Shown: positions 1 through 7,356, counted from the first letter of the stretch. The stretch: 18,656 bases of DNA from JAWXUU01 sp044426045 (GCA_044426045.1 JAWXUX010000023.1:1-18656); one strand, 5' to 3'. The notes: generated by a model not told the origin, from the sequence alone. Translations and numbers: made by a program.

Positions 1-251
1 CACCCCCCCCCCCGAAAAATCAAGTGATTTTATTATGAAAATGTACTCTTGATTTGCAATTTATTGTACTTTTGCTTTGAAATTTATTGGTTTTGTGAAA
101 TTTTGTTTGAAATATTTTGGATTTTTAAAGTTTTTTGAAAAAAGTTGAGATTTCCACTATCTTTTTTGTTTCTTGGTTTGTTATATATGTGTAAAGCAGT
201 GAAAAAGTTAGAAAATGCTTTTAGATTAATACCATATTATAGGAGAAAAAA
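1..251. other. AT-rich upstream region at window edge
   Basis: The region opens with a run of 11 C residues at positions 3-13, very unlike the AT-rich DNA that follows and possibly an assembly edge. The rest is AT-rich with loosely repeated TTTGAAAT/TTTTGG blocks between about 78 and 125. It must hold the promoter of the lipoprotein gene at 252, but I cannot pick a convincing -35/-10 pair. The only clear signal is the AGGAGA ribosome binding site at about 241-246. Confidence 0.4.
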
Positions 252-1127
252 ATGAAAAAAATTATATCGATTGTTCTTATCCTTGCACTTTGCCTTTCGC
301 TTGCCGCTTGTGGCAGTGCGACAGTTGAAACTGAGACTGATAAAGAATACACTCTTGACAAAGACACTTTGGAAGAAATCTTGTTCTCGACTTCAGTTGA
401 AGGTGACAGAAATGCGTTCAACAGCGTTTATGCTGTGACTGACGAAACATACGATGCGCTTGTTGGCTCGATTGTTTCAAAGAACCTTATCAATGATTAT
501 ATCGTGTTCCTTCCTGAAACGGATTGGACAAATTATATTCTTTTCGCATTCCAAACTGATAACGTTGATGCGGTTACGTCGGCTATGACGGAATATTTCG
601 ACGGCTTCAAGGCTGATAAATGGCTTTCTGACGACCAAGTTGGCGTTTATGTTGAAAACGGCTGGTATGTTTGGAGCGTTTCGCTTGCAAATGATGACGT
701 TTTGGATATTTTGAAAGCGGGAATGGAAAAAGACGCGTTGCAAGCTGAACTTCTTGCGCTTAAAGAAGCACTTTTGGTGTTCGCGGGCAACATGCCATCA
801 ACTCTTGATGACGAATTTTACACGCTTGAAGGTATGCTTGACAAAGAAAACCTAGTTGAAATGTATATTCTTAACAGCACTATTATTGGCGTTAATCCGC
901 TTATGATTTTCAAACCTGCTGAAGGTTGCGACGATGCGATTAAAGAATTTATGACGACTTGGCAAGCAAACCAACTTGACACGATGAGCTGGTATCAACC
1001 TAACCTTGTTCCAATCATTGAAAGCATGGAACTTATTGAAGAAAACGGTTACCTTATTTATATCATCAGCGATTATAGCGATGATATCAAGGCGGCGATT
1101 GCAGATTCTTGGATGGAAGTTGCGTAA
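252..1127 (+). CDS. Lipoprotein with two DUF4358-like repeats
   Basis: This encodes a 291-residue secreted lipoprotein. Residues 1-19 form a signal peptide ending in the lipobox LAAC with Cys20 as the lipidation site, so it should be anchored on the outer face of the membrane. The mature part seems to hold two related units, about residues 78-160 and 198-290. Each runs through an aliphatic strand, an acidic helix, a region with a W/Y motif and a closing strand-helix (ISDYSDDIKAAI in the second). This resembles DUF4358, a family of clostridial lipoproteins without known function. The start is supported by AGGAGA five bases upstream. It is a single-gene unit ending at the hairpin terminator at 1171. 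The tandem arrangement is my reading by eye, and no function can be given. Confidence 0.75.
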   Translation: MKKIISIVLILALCLSLAACGSATVETETDKEYTLDKDTLEEILFSTSVEGDRNAFNSVYAVTDETYDALVGSIVSKNLINDYIVFLPETDWTNYILFAFQTDNVDAVTSAMTEYFDGFKADKWLSDDQVGVYVENGWYVWSVSLANDDVLDILKAGMEKDALQAELLALKEALLVFAGNMPSTLDDEFYTLEGMLDKENLVEMYILNSTIIGVNPLMIFKPAEGCDDAIKEFMTTWQANQLDTMSWYQPNLVPIIESMELIEENGYLIYIISDYSDDIKAAIADSWMEVA

Positions 1128-1170
1128 ATTTTATTGACAGTTACAAAACATTAATATACAACCCTTATAA

Positions 1171-1208
1171 AAAAGAACCACGCAACCCTCGCGTGGTTCT
1201 TTTTTTTG
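1171..1208. terminator. Bidirectional intrinsic terminator
   Basis: The stem AGAACCACGC pairs with GCGTGGTTCT around a short loop. It is flanked by A residues on the left and eight T residues on the right, so it works on both strands. It ends the lipoprotein gene (plus) and can also stop minus-strand transcripts from the substrate-binding protein gene. Confidence 0.85.
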
Positions 1209-1312
1209 GGTTTGGGGCTACGCCGCGGGTGTTGTCCCCCTCTGTCACTGCGTGACATCTCCCCCGTAGGGGGCGACATGGGGTCGGGGCGTGGTTCTTT
1301 TTTTGGTTTGGT
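1191..1312. repeat. GC-rich palindromic element between direct repeats
   Basis: The right arm, T-tract and following G/T bases of the terminator (1191-1217) recur with small changes at 1290-1312. Between the copies is a GC-rich block with a hairpin GTCAC-TGC-GTGAC at 1244-1256 and a second, CCCCC-GTA-GGGGG, at 1261-1273. The block is enclosed by TGTCCCC and GGGGCGACA-type ends. It resembles the intergenic palindromic repeats scattered in many gut Firmicutes genomes. Whether it is mobile or transcribed cannot be told from one copy. Confidence 0.6.
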
Positions 1313-1316
1313 GCAG

Positions 1317-2324
1317 TTAGTTTAGTTCGGCTTTGATTTTTTCGCTTATTGTGTTATCCACTAGTTTGTCATAGTTGGCATCGGTGCCTTCTTCGAACTG
1401 GTTGGCGTTTTCCATGATGTCGATTAATCTTTCCCAGCTGTCTTCTGTCATGGACATATCGTTTTGCCATGCGCCGATTGCTAGATATGAATTGACGGCG
1501 TTTTCAATTTGCTGTTCACTTGTGCCCTCAAATTGTGGGGCGAGATATGTGGCGACTACGCTTGCATCGTTTTCGTCCATGAATGCAAGGGCTTTATATA
1601 TTGCCCGCACAAATCCCTCGCAAAGTTCTTCATTTTCTTCGAGGTAGCTTAGTTCGGCGACAAAGCACGTGTAGGGCACGGAGCCTGAATCTTCGCCGAT
1701 TGATGCGACGATGTTTCCGCGGTCGCTGAGGTCATAATCCGAGGCGGTTGGTTCGAACATGGTTGTATAATCGCCGGTGCCACTTTCAAACGCTGCCGCC
1801 ATGAGTGCAAATTCGACATCGTGGTTTAGCGTGATGTTCACGCCGTCATAAAGTCCGTGTTGATTGAGGACATATTCAAGGGTCATTGAAGGAAGTCCGC
1901 CAAGTCTGCCCGCGAGAACTTCGGTGCCAACGAGATTTGAATAGTCGAAATCTTCCGCTTCTTCATAGCCAACGAGAAACGAGCCGTCGCAATATGTGAG
2001 TTGCGCAAATGTCACGACATAGTCGGTTTTGCCTTGGCTTTCGACATAGACAACGGTTTCTGGCCCCACTAGCCCGATATCTGCACCGCCCGACACAACT
2101 GCTGTCATGGAAACATTGCTTCCTCCGCCGTTTGTAAGCTCGATTTCGATGCCTTCCTCTTCAAAATAGCCTAGCTCGATTGCAAGATAAAATGGCGCGT
2201 AGAAAATCGAATGCGTCACTTCGTTCACTCGCACAACTTCAATCCCTTCGGCGGTTTCGCCACACCCCACAAGAATGCAACAAAGAAGCGCGACAATCAT
2301 TATTATAGATAAAAACTTTTTCAA
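1317..2324 (-). CDS. ABC-type substrate-binding lipoprotein, NMT1/SsuA/ThiY-like
   Basis: This encodes a 335-residue extracellular solute-binding lipoprotein. Residues 1-20 are a signal peptide and the lipobox LVGC places the lipidated cysteine at 21. The mature start (a strand, then FYAPFYLAIELGYFEEEGIEIEL) and the following SGGADIGLVGP are hallmarks of the NMT1/SsuA/ThiY fold, which binds sulfonates, nitrate analogues, pyrimidines or related small molecules. The substrate cannot be assigned. No permease or ATPase gene lies next to it, so it is an orphan binding protein or serves a transporter elsewhere. The only start that fits the signal peptide and the GGGAGG ribosome binding site (spacer about 10) is TTG at 2322-2324; there is no in-frame ATG nearby. 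Confidence 0.85.
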   Translation of the reverse strand: MKKFLSIIMIVALLCCILVGCGETAEGIEVVRVNEVTHSIFYAPFYLAIELGYFEEEGIEIELTNGGGSNVSMTAVVSGGADIGLVGPETVVYVESQGKTDYVVTFAQLTYCDGSFLVGYEEAEDFDYSNLVGTEVLAGRLGGLPSMTLEYVLNQHGLYDGVNITLNHDVEFALMAAAFESGTGDYTTMFEPTASDYDLSDRGNIVASIGEDSGSVPYTCFVAELSYLEENEELCEGFVRAIYKALAFMDENDASVVATYLAPQFEGTSEQQIENAVNSYLAIGAWQNDMSMTEDSWERLIDIMENANQFEEGTDANYDKLVDNTISEKIKAELN

Positions 2325-2392
2325 TATATGTATACCTCCCTATATTGTATAGTCCATTTATATGTTTTGGGGAGTTGGTTTTGTGAATGGGC

Positions 2393-2424
2393 GAAAAAAA
2401 AAGCAGCCCGTGGTTGGGTTGCTT
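2393..2424 (-). terminator. Intrinsic terminator after nitroreductase gene
   Basis: On the minus strand AAGCAACCC pairs with GGGCTGCTT (one G-U) around a six-base loop, followed by a run of nine T. It lies downstream of the HAD-nitroreductase operon. Confidence 0.8.
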
Positions 2425-2445
2425 GGGGGGGGACGCTTCGCGTTA

Positions 2446-2484
2446 GGTGAAAGGTGAAAGGTGAAAGGTGAAAGGTGAAAGGTG
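2446..2484. repeat. Seven-base tandem repeat (GGTGAAA)
   Basis: There are five perfect head-to-tail copies of GGTGAAA starting at 2446, then a partial GGTG. The tract lies between small palindromes (ACGC-TTC-GCGT just before it, and an imperfect GCAC...GTGC at about 2492-2510). It is intergenic, between the nitroreductase stop and its terminator. A unit of seven is not a multiple of three, but no reading frame crosses it. Confidence 0.9.
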
Positions 2485-2544
2485 TGGTAATGCACTCGCT
2501 TCGCTTGTGCTTTCCATATTTTAAAATACGAATTGGTTTTATTT

Positions 2545-3075
2545 TTATTCGATGAAAGTTACTACTTCGTTGAAATCTTTTCTTGTTTTTTGGCGGTGTT
2601 TTTCATTTTCGCTGGCGTAGCCTAGGGCGATGATTAGGCGTATTCTTGATTTTTCGCCTATCAATTTTTGGATTTTCTTTTCGTCAAACCAACCGAGAAT
2701 GCATGTTGAAAGACCCATTTCTGTTGCCAAAAGGCACATCTGACTTGTTGCAAGCCCGATATCCACGCTTTTGAAGTCTTGATCTTTGATTTTACTTCCA
2801 ACGAGGGCGGTTTTGTTATAACTAGCTTCGGAAATCACGATAAAAACTGGCACATTCGCGGTGAATTTGTTCATTCCCATGCTTTGGGTTGCACTTGCAA
2901 TTTCGCTCGCTTTTTCACCCGTCACAACGGCAAATTTCCATGGTTGAGAGTTGCAAGCACTTGGTGCAAGCATGGCACCGTGCAAGATTTTTTCGATATC
3001 TTGTTTTGCGACTGCCATGTTTTTGTCATAATTGCGACAGCTTTGTCTTTTTTCGATTAGTTCAGAATAGTTCAT
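2545..3075 (-). CDS. Nitroreductase family protein
   Basis: This 176-residue protein belongs to the FMN-dependent nitroreductase superfamily, which uses NAD(P)H to reduce nitro compounds, quinones or flavins, usually as a cytoplasmic dimer. The N-terminal RQSCRNYD, the APSACNSQPWKF segment (about residues 37-48), the helix DIGLATSQMCLLATEMGLSTC and the closing IIALGYA are typical FMN-contact and fold motifs. The length fits the short clostridial type. It follows the HAD-DUF1653 gene by only eight bases and is probably co-transcribed with it. The substrate is unknown. Confidence 0.88.
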   Translation of the reverse strand: MNYSELIEKRQSCRNYDKNMAVAKQDIEKILHGAMLAPSACNSQPWKFAVVTGEKASEIASATQSMGMNKFTANVPVFIVISEASYNKTALVGSKIKDQDFKSVDIGLATSQMCLLATEMGLSTCILGWFDEKKIQKLIGEKSRIRLIIALGYASENEKHRQKTRKDFNEVVTFIE

Positions 3076-3083
3076 GTGTCTCC

Positions 3084-4082
3084 TTACGCTTTTTCCACTT
3101 TCAAAAGGCTTTCTTGTGAAAGTTTGTATTGCGACATATCCGCTTCAAAAGTGATGAATTCGCCACGTTGCATTCTTGTCAAAAATTCCGTGTAGTGACT
3201 TTTTGCTTGCTCGCCATAGTGACCGCAAACCTTTGCAAATCTTGGAATTGTTTTACCATCGATTTCCACAGTTTCAAAAAACACTTCCTCTGCCCGAAGC
3301 CAATAGCTGTTTGATTTCATGCTTTTATATAAAACCAAATCTTCGCCCATTTCATTTCTGACGGTGCAAATAAATTTATACTCGCCACCCTTGAAATGTT
3401 TATATTCGCCTGCGTTTTTGAACTGACACGGTGCGTTTTTATTTTCGAATGTAGTGTTTTTGAAATCTTTGAAGTTTTCAATTTCGAAAAGGGAATTTTG
3501 CTCTTTGGTTTTGCCGATATAAACGCAATCGATGCACGCGTTGTTGCTTGCGTGAACCCCCGCAATAGAGTCTTCAAAAACCACGCAATCAAGAGGCGCG
3601 AGCCCAAGTTTTTTTGCGACGTAGACAAACATATCAGGTCGCGGTTTTCTGCGAATGCCAAACGTGCCATCAACAACCACGTCGAATTTTTCCGAAAGTT
3701 CAAATTGCTTTATTGTGTTGCCAGCTTCGATACTTGACGAGGCAACCGCCGTTTTGTAGCCTTGCGACTTCAAAAAGTCGATATATTCAAGCACACCTTC
3801 AATGGCATCATCGATTGAAAGTTCTGATTTATATTCTATGTATTTTTCGTCCTTTGCAGTGACGATTTTTTCTTTTTCTGCCGCCGTGAATTTTCTGCCG
3901 TCCCTTTTTTCAACAAAGGTCATGATATAGTCCCTGCCGATACTTTTGAGTGGCAAATATTCTTTTTCTGTTAGCACCGCGCCCACGCTTTCAAAGCCGT
4001 GCGCCCATGATGCATAATGATATTTTTCGGTGTCGATAACAACTCCGTCAAAATCGAAGATGTATCCTTTTTTTATGTTCAT
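3084..4082 (-). CDS. HAD hydrolase (beta-phosphoglucomutase-like) fused to DUF1653
   Basis: This is a 332-residue two-domain protein. Residues 1-208 are a HAD phosphatase of the beta-phosphoglucomutase-like subfamily: motif I DFDGVVIDTE (10-19), a helical cap with SIGRDYIM, motif II AVASSS (112-117), the motif III lysine in RRKPRPDMF, and motif IV VFEDSIAGV (168-176). Residues about 225-282 match DUF1653: GEYKHFKGGEYKF, then LVLYKSM, then WLRAEEVFFETVEIDGKTIPRF. A 50-residue tail of unknown nature follows. HAD enzymes of this type act on sugar phosphates or similar small phosphoesters; DUF1653 has no established activity. The fusion suggests the two act on one pathway, but that is inference. 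The ribosome binding site (AAGGGA) is weak. Confidence 0.88.
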   Translation of the reverse strand: MNIKKGYIFDFDGVVIDTEKYHYASWAHGFESVGAVLTEKEYLPLKSIGRDYIMTFVEKRDGRKFTAAEKEKIVTAKDEKYIEYKSELSIDDAIEGVLEYIDFLKSQGYKTAVASSSIEAGNTIKQFELSEKFDVVVDGTFGIRRKPRPDMFVYVAKKLGLAPLDCVVFEDSIAGVHASNNACIDCVYIGKTKEQNSLFEIENFKDFKNTTFENKNAPCQFKNAGEYKHFKGGEYKFICTVRNEMGEDLVLYKSMKSNSYWLRAEEVFFETVEIDGKTIPRFAKVCGHYGEQAKSHYTEFLTRMQRGEFITFEADMSQYKLSQESLLKVEKA

Positions 4083-4156
4083 TTTTAATGTTTTCCCTTA
4101 ATATATTTTTTTCGTTTACTATCTAGTTTCCATATTTACTGTTTTACTTATCATAT

Positions 4157-4185
4157 ATAATACCATTTTTAGATATTTTTGTAAA
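4157..4185 (-). promoter_or_regulatory. Promoter of HAD-nitroreductase operon
   Basis: The minus strand reads TTTACA (4180-4185), 17 bases, then TATTAT (4157-4162), about 75 bases upstream of the HAD start. Spacing is ideal and both boxes are close to the sigma-A consensus. Confidence 0.7.
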
Positions 4186-4203
4186 GTTTTTTGCATAAAT
4201 AAA

Positions 4204-4225
4204 AGGTCAAGAACGCACTTGACCT
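4204..4225 (-). terminator. Terminator after SH3-like gene
   Basis: AGGTCAAG pairs perfectly with CTTGACCT around a six-base loop, and the minus strand continues with TTTTATTTAT. It ends the operon running from 5425 to 4267. Confidence 0.8.
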
Positions 4226-4266
4226 CCCATTATTGAACAAAAAAAGAACATTTTCTGTTTTTTTTG

Positions 4267-5064
4267 TTATTTTTTCTTTGTTTTCACAATCAAAATGATT
4301 GAAACTGCGACCAACACAACAACTACTGCGATTGCAAAAGTTGGTATTGAATTTAGCAATTTTGACCCAATAGTTTCAACGATTATTGTGTCTTCACCGT
4401 TCAAACTCGCTTGTGACGGCAAGTTTTCTTTTGCGCCTGTGTCAAGGTTTGCATTATCAAAATCGGTGATGCAAATCCATATATTGCGCGTGCCACGATA
4501 GTAGCCAATGCTTCCCCATTCGTTGCCATTTTCGTCGATATAAACGCTTTCAATACACTCTAGAAATGCCATATATTCGGGATATTCAGTCACCAGATAG
4601 CAGTCACCACTGTTTGGATAGGTGTAGGCATAGGCTGTTTCAATGTAGTATATTTCGCCGTCATATTCAGTGAATTTATCTTTATAGTCGATTTTGAATT
4701 GGGTGCTGTCATAGATTAGACTTAGATTATCCATAACAACCCAACTGCTTCCAGTTGTGCCCCACAATATGCCCTCTTCCGCAAGATATGTATAAGAAAT
4801 TTTCAGCTCTTCACCATTTTTATAACTTGATTTTGAAACCGTGCTCAGCGGTGATTCATAAGCCGAAATTTCGCCCGCTACGCTCGCAACAACATACGAG
4901 CGATTGATATACTCGCAATCGGCATAGTTTTCCATAAAGAAATCGCCTTCCACCATTGGCAAAACATCCGCTTTGACAATTTGCGGAAAAATGCAAAAAG
5001 TAAGGGCAAGACAAAGCAATATTGCCAATATTTTATAGGTTTTAACGTTCGTGATATTTTTCAT
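4267..5064 (-). CDS. Tail-anchored surface protein with SH3-like region
   Basis: This 265-residue secreted protein stays bound to the membrane. Residues 1-32 are a signal peptide ending IVKA. The mature N-terminus (DFFMENYADCEYINRSYVV) and the next segment (SPLSTVSKSSYKNGEELKISYTY...WGTTGSSWVVMDNLSLIYD) have the strand pattern of a bacterial SH3-like domain. A second possible unit runs around residues 140-205, with WGSIGYYRG...IWICI. A linker rich in polar residues precedes one membrane helix at about 240-260 and a basic KTKKK tail, so most of the protein faces outward. It lies 37 bases after the small membrane protein gene at 5102, with AGGAGG upstream. I recognise this as a common uncharacterised gut-clostridial surface protein type; its ligand is unknown. 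Confidence 0.7.
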   Translation of the reverse strand: MKNITNVKTYKILAILLCLALTFCIFPQIVKADVLPMVEGDFFMENYADCEYINRSYVVASVAGEISAYESPLSTVSKSSYKNGEELKISYTYLAEEGILWGTTGSSWVVMDNLSLIYDSTQFKIDYKDKFTEYDGEIYYIETAYAYTYPNSGDCYLVTEYPEYMAFLECIESVYIDENGNEWGSIGYYRGTRNIWICITDFDNANLDTGAKENLPSQASLNGEDTIIVETIGSKLLNSIPTFAIAVVVVLVAVSIILIVKTKKK

Positions 5065-5101
5065 TTTGTCCTCCTTTTAAAGGGCATTTTTAAAGTGCAT
5101 T

Positions 5102-5425
5102 TTAAAAGATTAAAAGTCCCAAAGAATACGACACCACATTTGCAACAATCGCAAATATTATCGGATTTTTGATGTTTGATTTGAATTTATAGCACACGCT
5201 TTCAAAAATCACTGCGAAAATTTCCAAAATCGCTATCAGTGCCCAACTTTCAACGCTCGCAGAAAGCGCGAGATAATATAAAAGCACGACAAGTGGATTT
5301 GTGACTACGTTTGCCAAGATGACTATCTTTATATCAGCTTTTCTGACTTTCCATAAAAACGCAACCGCAAGTTCAAACAGCAAAGTGAGAAAAAGTCCCA
5401 TGAATAAAATTTTATATATCCACAT
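5102..5425 (-). CDS. Small four-TM membrane protein, copy A of a paralogous pair
   Basis: This 107-residue integral membrane protein has about four hydrophobic segments. Conserved landmarks are an early glutamate (TLLFELAV), ILANVVTNP (about 36-44), ILEIFAVIFESVCYKF and the closing NVVSYSLGLLIF. The same landmarks in the same order occur in the protein at 6916-7269 on the other arm of this divergent locus, so the two are paralogs. The repeated TNP and membrane glutamates suggest a functional site inside the bilayer, but no activity is known to me. It is the first gene of the operon with the SH3-like surface protein. Confidence 0.75.
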   Translation of the reverse strand: MWIYKILFMGLFLTLLFELAVAFLWKVRKADIKIVILANVVTNPLVVLLYYLALSASVESWALIAILEIFAVIFESVCYKFKSNIKNPIIFAIVANVVSYSLGLLIF

Positions 5426-5484
5426 GTTTTCTCCTTTATTCTTTTATAATGGCAGCTTAAACTGTTGCTTTTATTGTTACATAA

Positions 5485-5513
5485 ATGATAACATTCAATC
5501 TTTTTCATGTCAA
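5485..5513 (-). promoter_or_regulatory. Promoter of minus-arm operon
   Basis: TTGACA (5508-5513), 17 bases, TATCAT (5485-5490) on the minus strand. The leader to the ATG at 5425 is about 50 bases. Confidence 0.8.
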
Positions 5514-5553
5514 GTACAACCTGAAAATTAAAAAGCCTATTTTTTGTTTTGTG

Positions 5554-5582
5554 TTGATTTTTATTATTTGGCATGTTATAAT
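5554..5582 (+). promoter_or_regulatory. Promoter of MFS operon
   Basis: TTGATT (5554-5559), 17 bases, TATAAT (5577-5582), 24 bases before the MFS start. The two divergent -35 boxes are only about 40 bases apart, so a shared regulator is possible. Confidence 0.8.
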
Positions 5583-5605
5583 CAAAAAAAAGGCGAGGGG
5601 AAAAC

Positions 5606-6682
5606 ATGAGACGGATTGACAGTTTATTATCTTATACATTTTCACATTTCTGCGTGGATTTTGCTTGCTTTTACGTGGCTTACAGCTATGTTTATGCAAA
5701 CTTTGACCTTTATGTTTGTGCACTTTTCTTTTTTGCTTACAACGTGCTTGCGTTTGGATTGCAAGCTGTTATTGGATATTTTTGCGACACGCATGAAAGT
5801 TTTCCCGCGGGAATTGTTGGGTGCGGAATTGTTTTTGTGTCGCTTTTTCTTTTCTTCACGCCAATTTTAGCGATACTTATCAGCGGGCTTGGCAATGCAT
5901 TTTTTCACGTTGGCGGAGGAATCGACAGCTTGAAAAATGCCGAGGGCAAAATGGCAAGAAGCGGTGTTTTTGTTTCTTCTGGCGCACTTGGCGTGACGCT
6001 TGGGACGATATATGGCATGGGGAATTATTCTGTTGTTTTGCCAATTTGCTTGCTTGTTTTATCGGCGGTTTGTATGTTCGTTTTTGCGGAAAGCAAGGGC
6101 GCGCGGGAGGCAACTTCGCAAATGGATTTTGTTTATAAAGATTTCAATTTCGAAAAGAATGCTAGCTTCACTGCTGGGATTTTGCTTGCTTGTGGCACGA
6201 TTTTCGTGAGGTGTTTTGCGGGTTATTTGATACCGCTTGGATGGTATGATAACAGCGTTTTACTGCTCGCGGTTGCTTATGGTGGCAGTGCCATGCTTGG
6301 AAAGGCGACGGGGGGATTTATTGGCGATAGGTTCGGGGGTTGCAAGTCTTTGGTTTCGCTTTTGATTTTGTCCGTCCCATTTTTGATGTTTGGTGGCGGG
6401 AATATGGCGATTTCGCTTGTTGGGATTTTCCTTTTTAACACATCAATGCCGATAACGCTTTGCGTGATTTTTTCAAGGCTACACAAAAATGCGGGGCTCA
6501 GCTTCGGGATTTCCACTCTTGCTCTTTTGATTGGAACATTCCCTGCCGTGTTTGGGCTGACGACAATTATTAGCTCGGCTGTTATTTTACCAATAGTTGT
6601 TGCTTTATCTGCGGTTTGTTTGTATTTTGCAACAGCGGGAAAATCGAATAAAAAAAGCGAATTAGATATGAATTTATATTAA
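5606..6682 (+). CDS. MFS-type transporter
   Basis: This 358-residue polytopic membrane protein has about 11-12 hydrophobic segments. The pattern fits a short major facilitator superfamily member: the loop ALFFFAYNVLAFGLQAVIGYFCDTHE after TM2, the glycine-rich GLGNAFFHVGGG in the first half, and GKATGGFIGDRFGG as the equivalent loop in the second half. The GNAFFHVGGG motif recalls the fosmidomycin-resistance (Fsr)-like branch, but the substrate cannot be inferred and may be any small molecule exported or taken up. The start is fixed by GAGGGG five bases before the ATG. It is the first gene of a three-gene operon. Confidence 0.8.
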   Translation: MRRIDSLLSYTFSHFCVDFACFYVAYSYVYANFDLYVCALFFFAYNVLAFGLQAVIGYFCDTHESFPAGIVGCGIVFVSLFLFFTPILAILISGLGNAFFHVGGGIDSLKNAEGKMARSGVFVSSGALGVTLGTIYGMGNYSVVLPICLLVLSAVCMFVFAESKGAREATSQMDFVYKDFNFEKNASFTAGILLACGTIFVRCFAGYLIPLGWYDNSVLLLAVAYGGSAMLGKATGGFIGDRFGGCKSLVSLLILSVPFLMFGGGNMAISLVGIFLFNTSMPITLCVIFSRLHKNAGLSFGISTLALLIGTFPAVFGLTTIISSAVILPIVVALSAVCLYFATAGKSNKKSELDMNLY

Positions 6683-6707
6683 AATATAACTATGCAAGGA
6701 GGAAAAA

Positions 6708-6923
6708 ATGAAAAAAATTATTAACAAATTCAAAACCACACACTTTGATATTGCGGCAGGTCCTATGCTTTTGGTTTTTGGCGGAGTGGTGTTTATATTT
6801 ATTGCGGTTGCTGTTGTTTGCGTTCTTTTGGCAATAAAATTTATCAAAAAAGCCAAGACTGATTATCAAAAGCCAGCAAGCACGCAGAACATGAAAAAAA
6901 ATAAGGAGGATGACCATGATTAG
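6708..6923 (+). CDS. Small single-TM protein
   Basis: This encodes a 71-residue peptide with a good AAGGAGG ribosome binding site. A short basic N-terminus is followed by one long hydrophobic helix (about residues 15-46, ending LLAIKFIKKAK) and a charged, lysine/aspartate-rich C-tail that is probably cytoplasmic. It has no recognisable family. It lies 25 bases after the MFS gene, and its last codons carry the ribosome binding site of the next gene. It may be an accessory subunit of the neighbouring membrane proteins, which is inference only. Confidence 0.7.
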   Translation: MKKIINKFKTTHFDIAAGPMLLVFGGVVFIFIAVAVVCVLLAIKFIKKAKTDYQKPASTQNMKKNKEDDHD

Positions 6924-7269
6924 AATTATTCTCGCACTTATTTTAACACTTGTTATTGAATGTGCCTTGTGCATTGTGCTGTACCGCGATAAAAAGACTG
7001 CTTACCATGTTTTTCTTGCAAATATTCTCACAAATCCCGCAATGAATGTTCTGCTTATTGGCATTTACACTATTTTGATAATGATTAATGTTTCAGGAAT
7101 GCTGTATATCCCCTTCTTAATCATTTTTGAAATCGTTGCTGTTTTCGTGGAATACCGCGTTTATAGATTCATTGGTCACGACAAAAAGAAATCACTTGTC
7201 ATGGCAATAGCACTGAATGTTATCAGCTTTGGTCTAGGCCTTTTGATTTTTCCAATCGCTTTTTATTAG
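6916..7269 (+). CDS. Small four-TM membrane protein, copy B of a paralogous pair
   Basis: This 117-residue integral membrane protein is a paralog of the one at 5102-5425. It shares LANILTNP, IFEIVAVFVEYRVYRF and NVISFGLGLLIF in the same order. An ATG at 6910 directly abuts the AAGGAGG box, leaving no spacer. The ATG at 6916 has the normal six-base spacing, so I place the start there. The gene overlaps the preceding one by eight bases, so translation is probably coupled. Function unknown. Confidence 0.75.
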   Translation: MIRIILALILTLVIECALCIVLYRDKKTAYHVFLANILTNPAMNVLLIGIYTILIMINVSGMLYIPFLIIFEIVAVFVEYRVYRFIGHDKKKSLVMAIALNVISFGLGLLIFPIAFY

Positions 7270-7284
7270 AAAATTTAAGGTTAT

Positions 7285-7313
7285 AAAACATGCGTTTCAT
7301 CGCATGTTTTTAT
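7285..7313 (+). terminator. Terminator of MFS operon
   Basis: AAAACATGCG pairs perfectly with CGCATGTTTT around a six-base loop, followed by TATTAA. It lies 16 bases after the stop of the last gene of the operon. Confidence 0.8.
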
Positions 7314-7356
7314 TAACGCTTCGTGTTCAAGTTCCATCATTCGCACCCCTAATATG

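Noticed and set aside
1..13. The C-run considered as a biological feature.
   Set aside because: It lies at the very edge of the window in AT-rich DNA and may be an assembly end; nothing supports a function.
1375..1647. A 90-codon plus-strand frame opposite the substrate-binding protein gene.
   Set aside because: Complement of a clearly coding frame with signal peptide and fold motifs; no ribosome binding site.
2446..2484. GGTGAAA repeats considered as a CRISPR array.
   Set aside because: The unit is seven bases with no spacers and no cas genes nearby.
3317..3737. Open frames of 113-128 codons on both strands inside the HAD-DUF1653 gene.
   Set aside because: The HAD frame carries all catalytic motifs and the DUF1653 pattern; the others are overlap shadows without ribosome binding sites.
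5329..5723. Minus-strand frames of 72-92 codons across the divergent promoter region.
   Set aside because: They cover two good promoters and the starts of both real operons, and have no coding signature.
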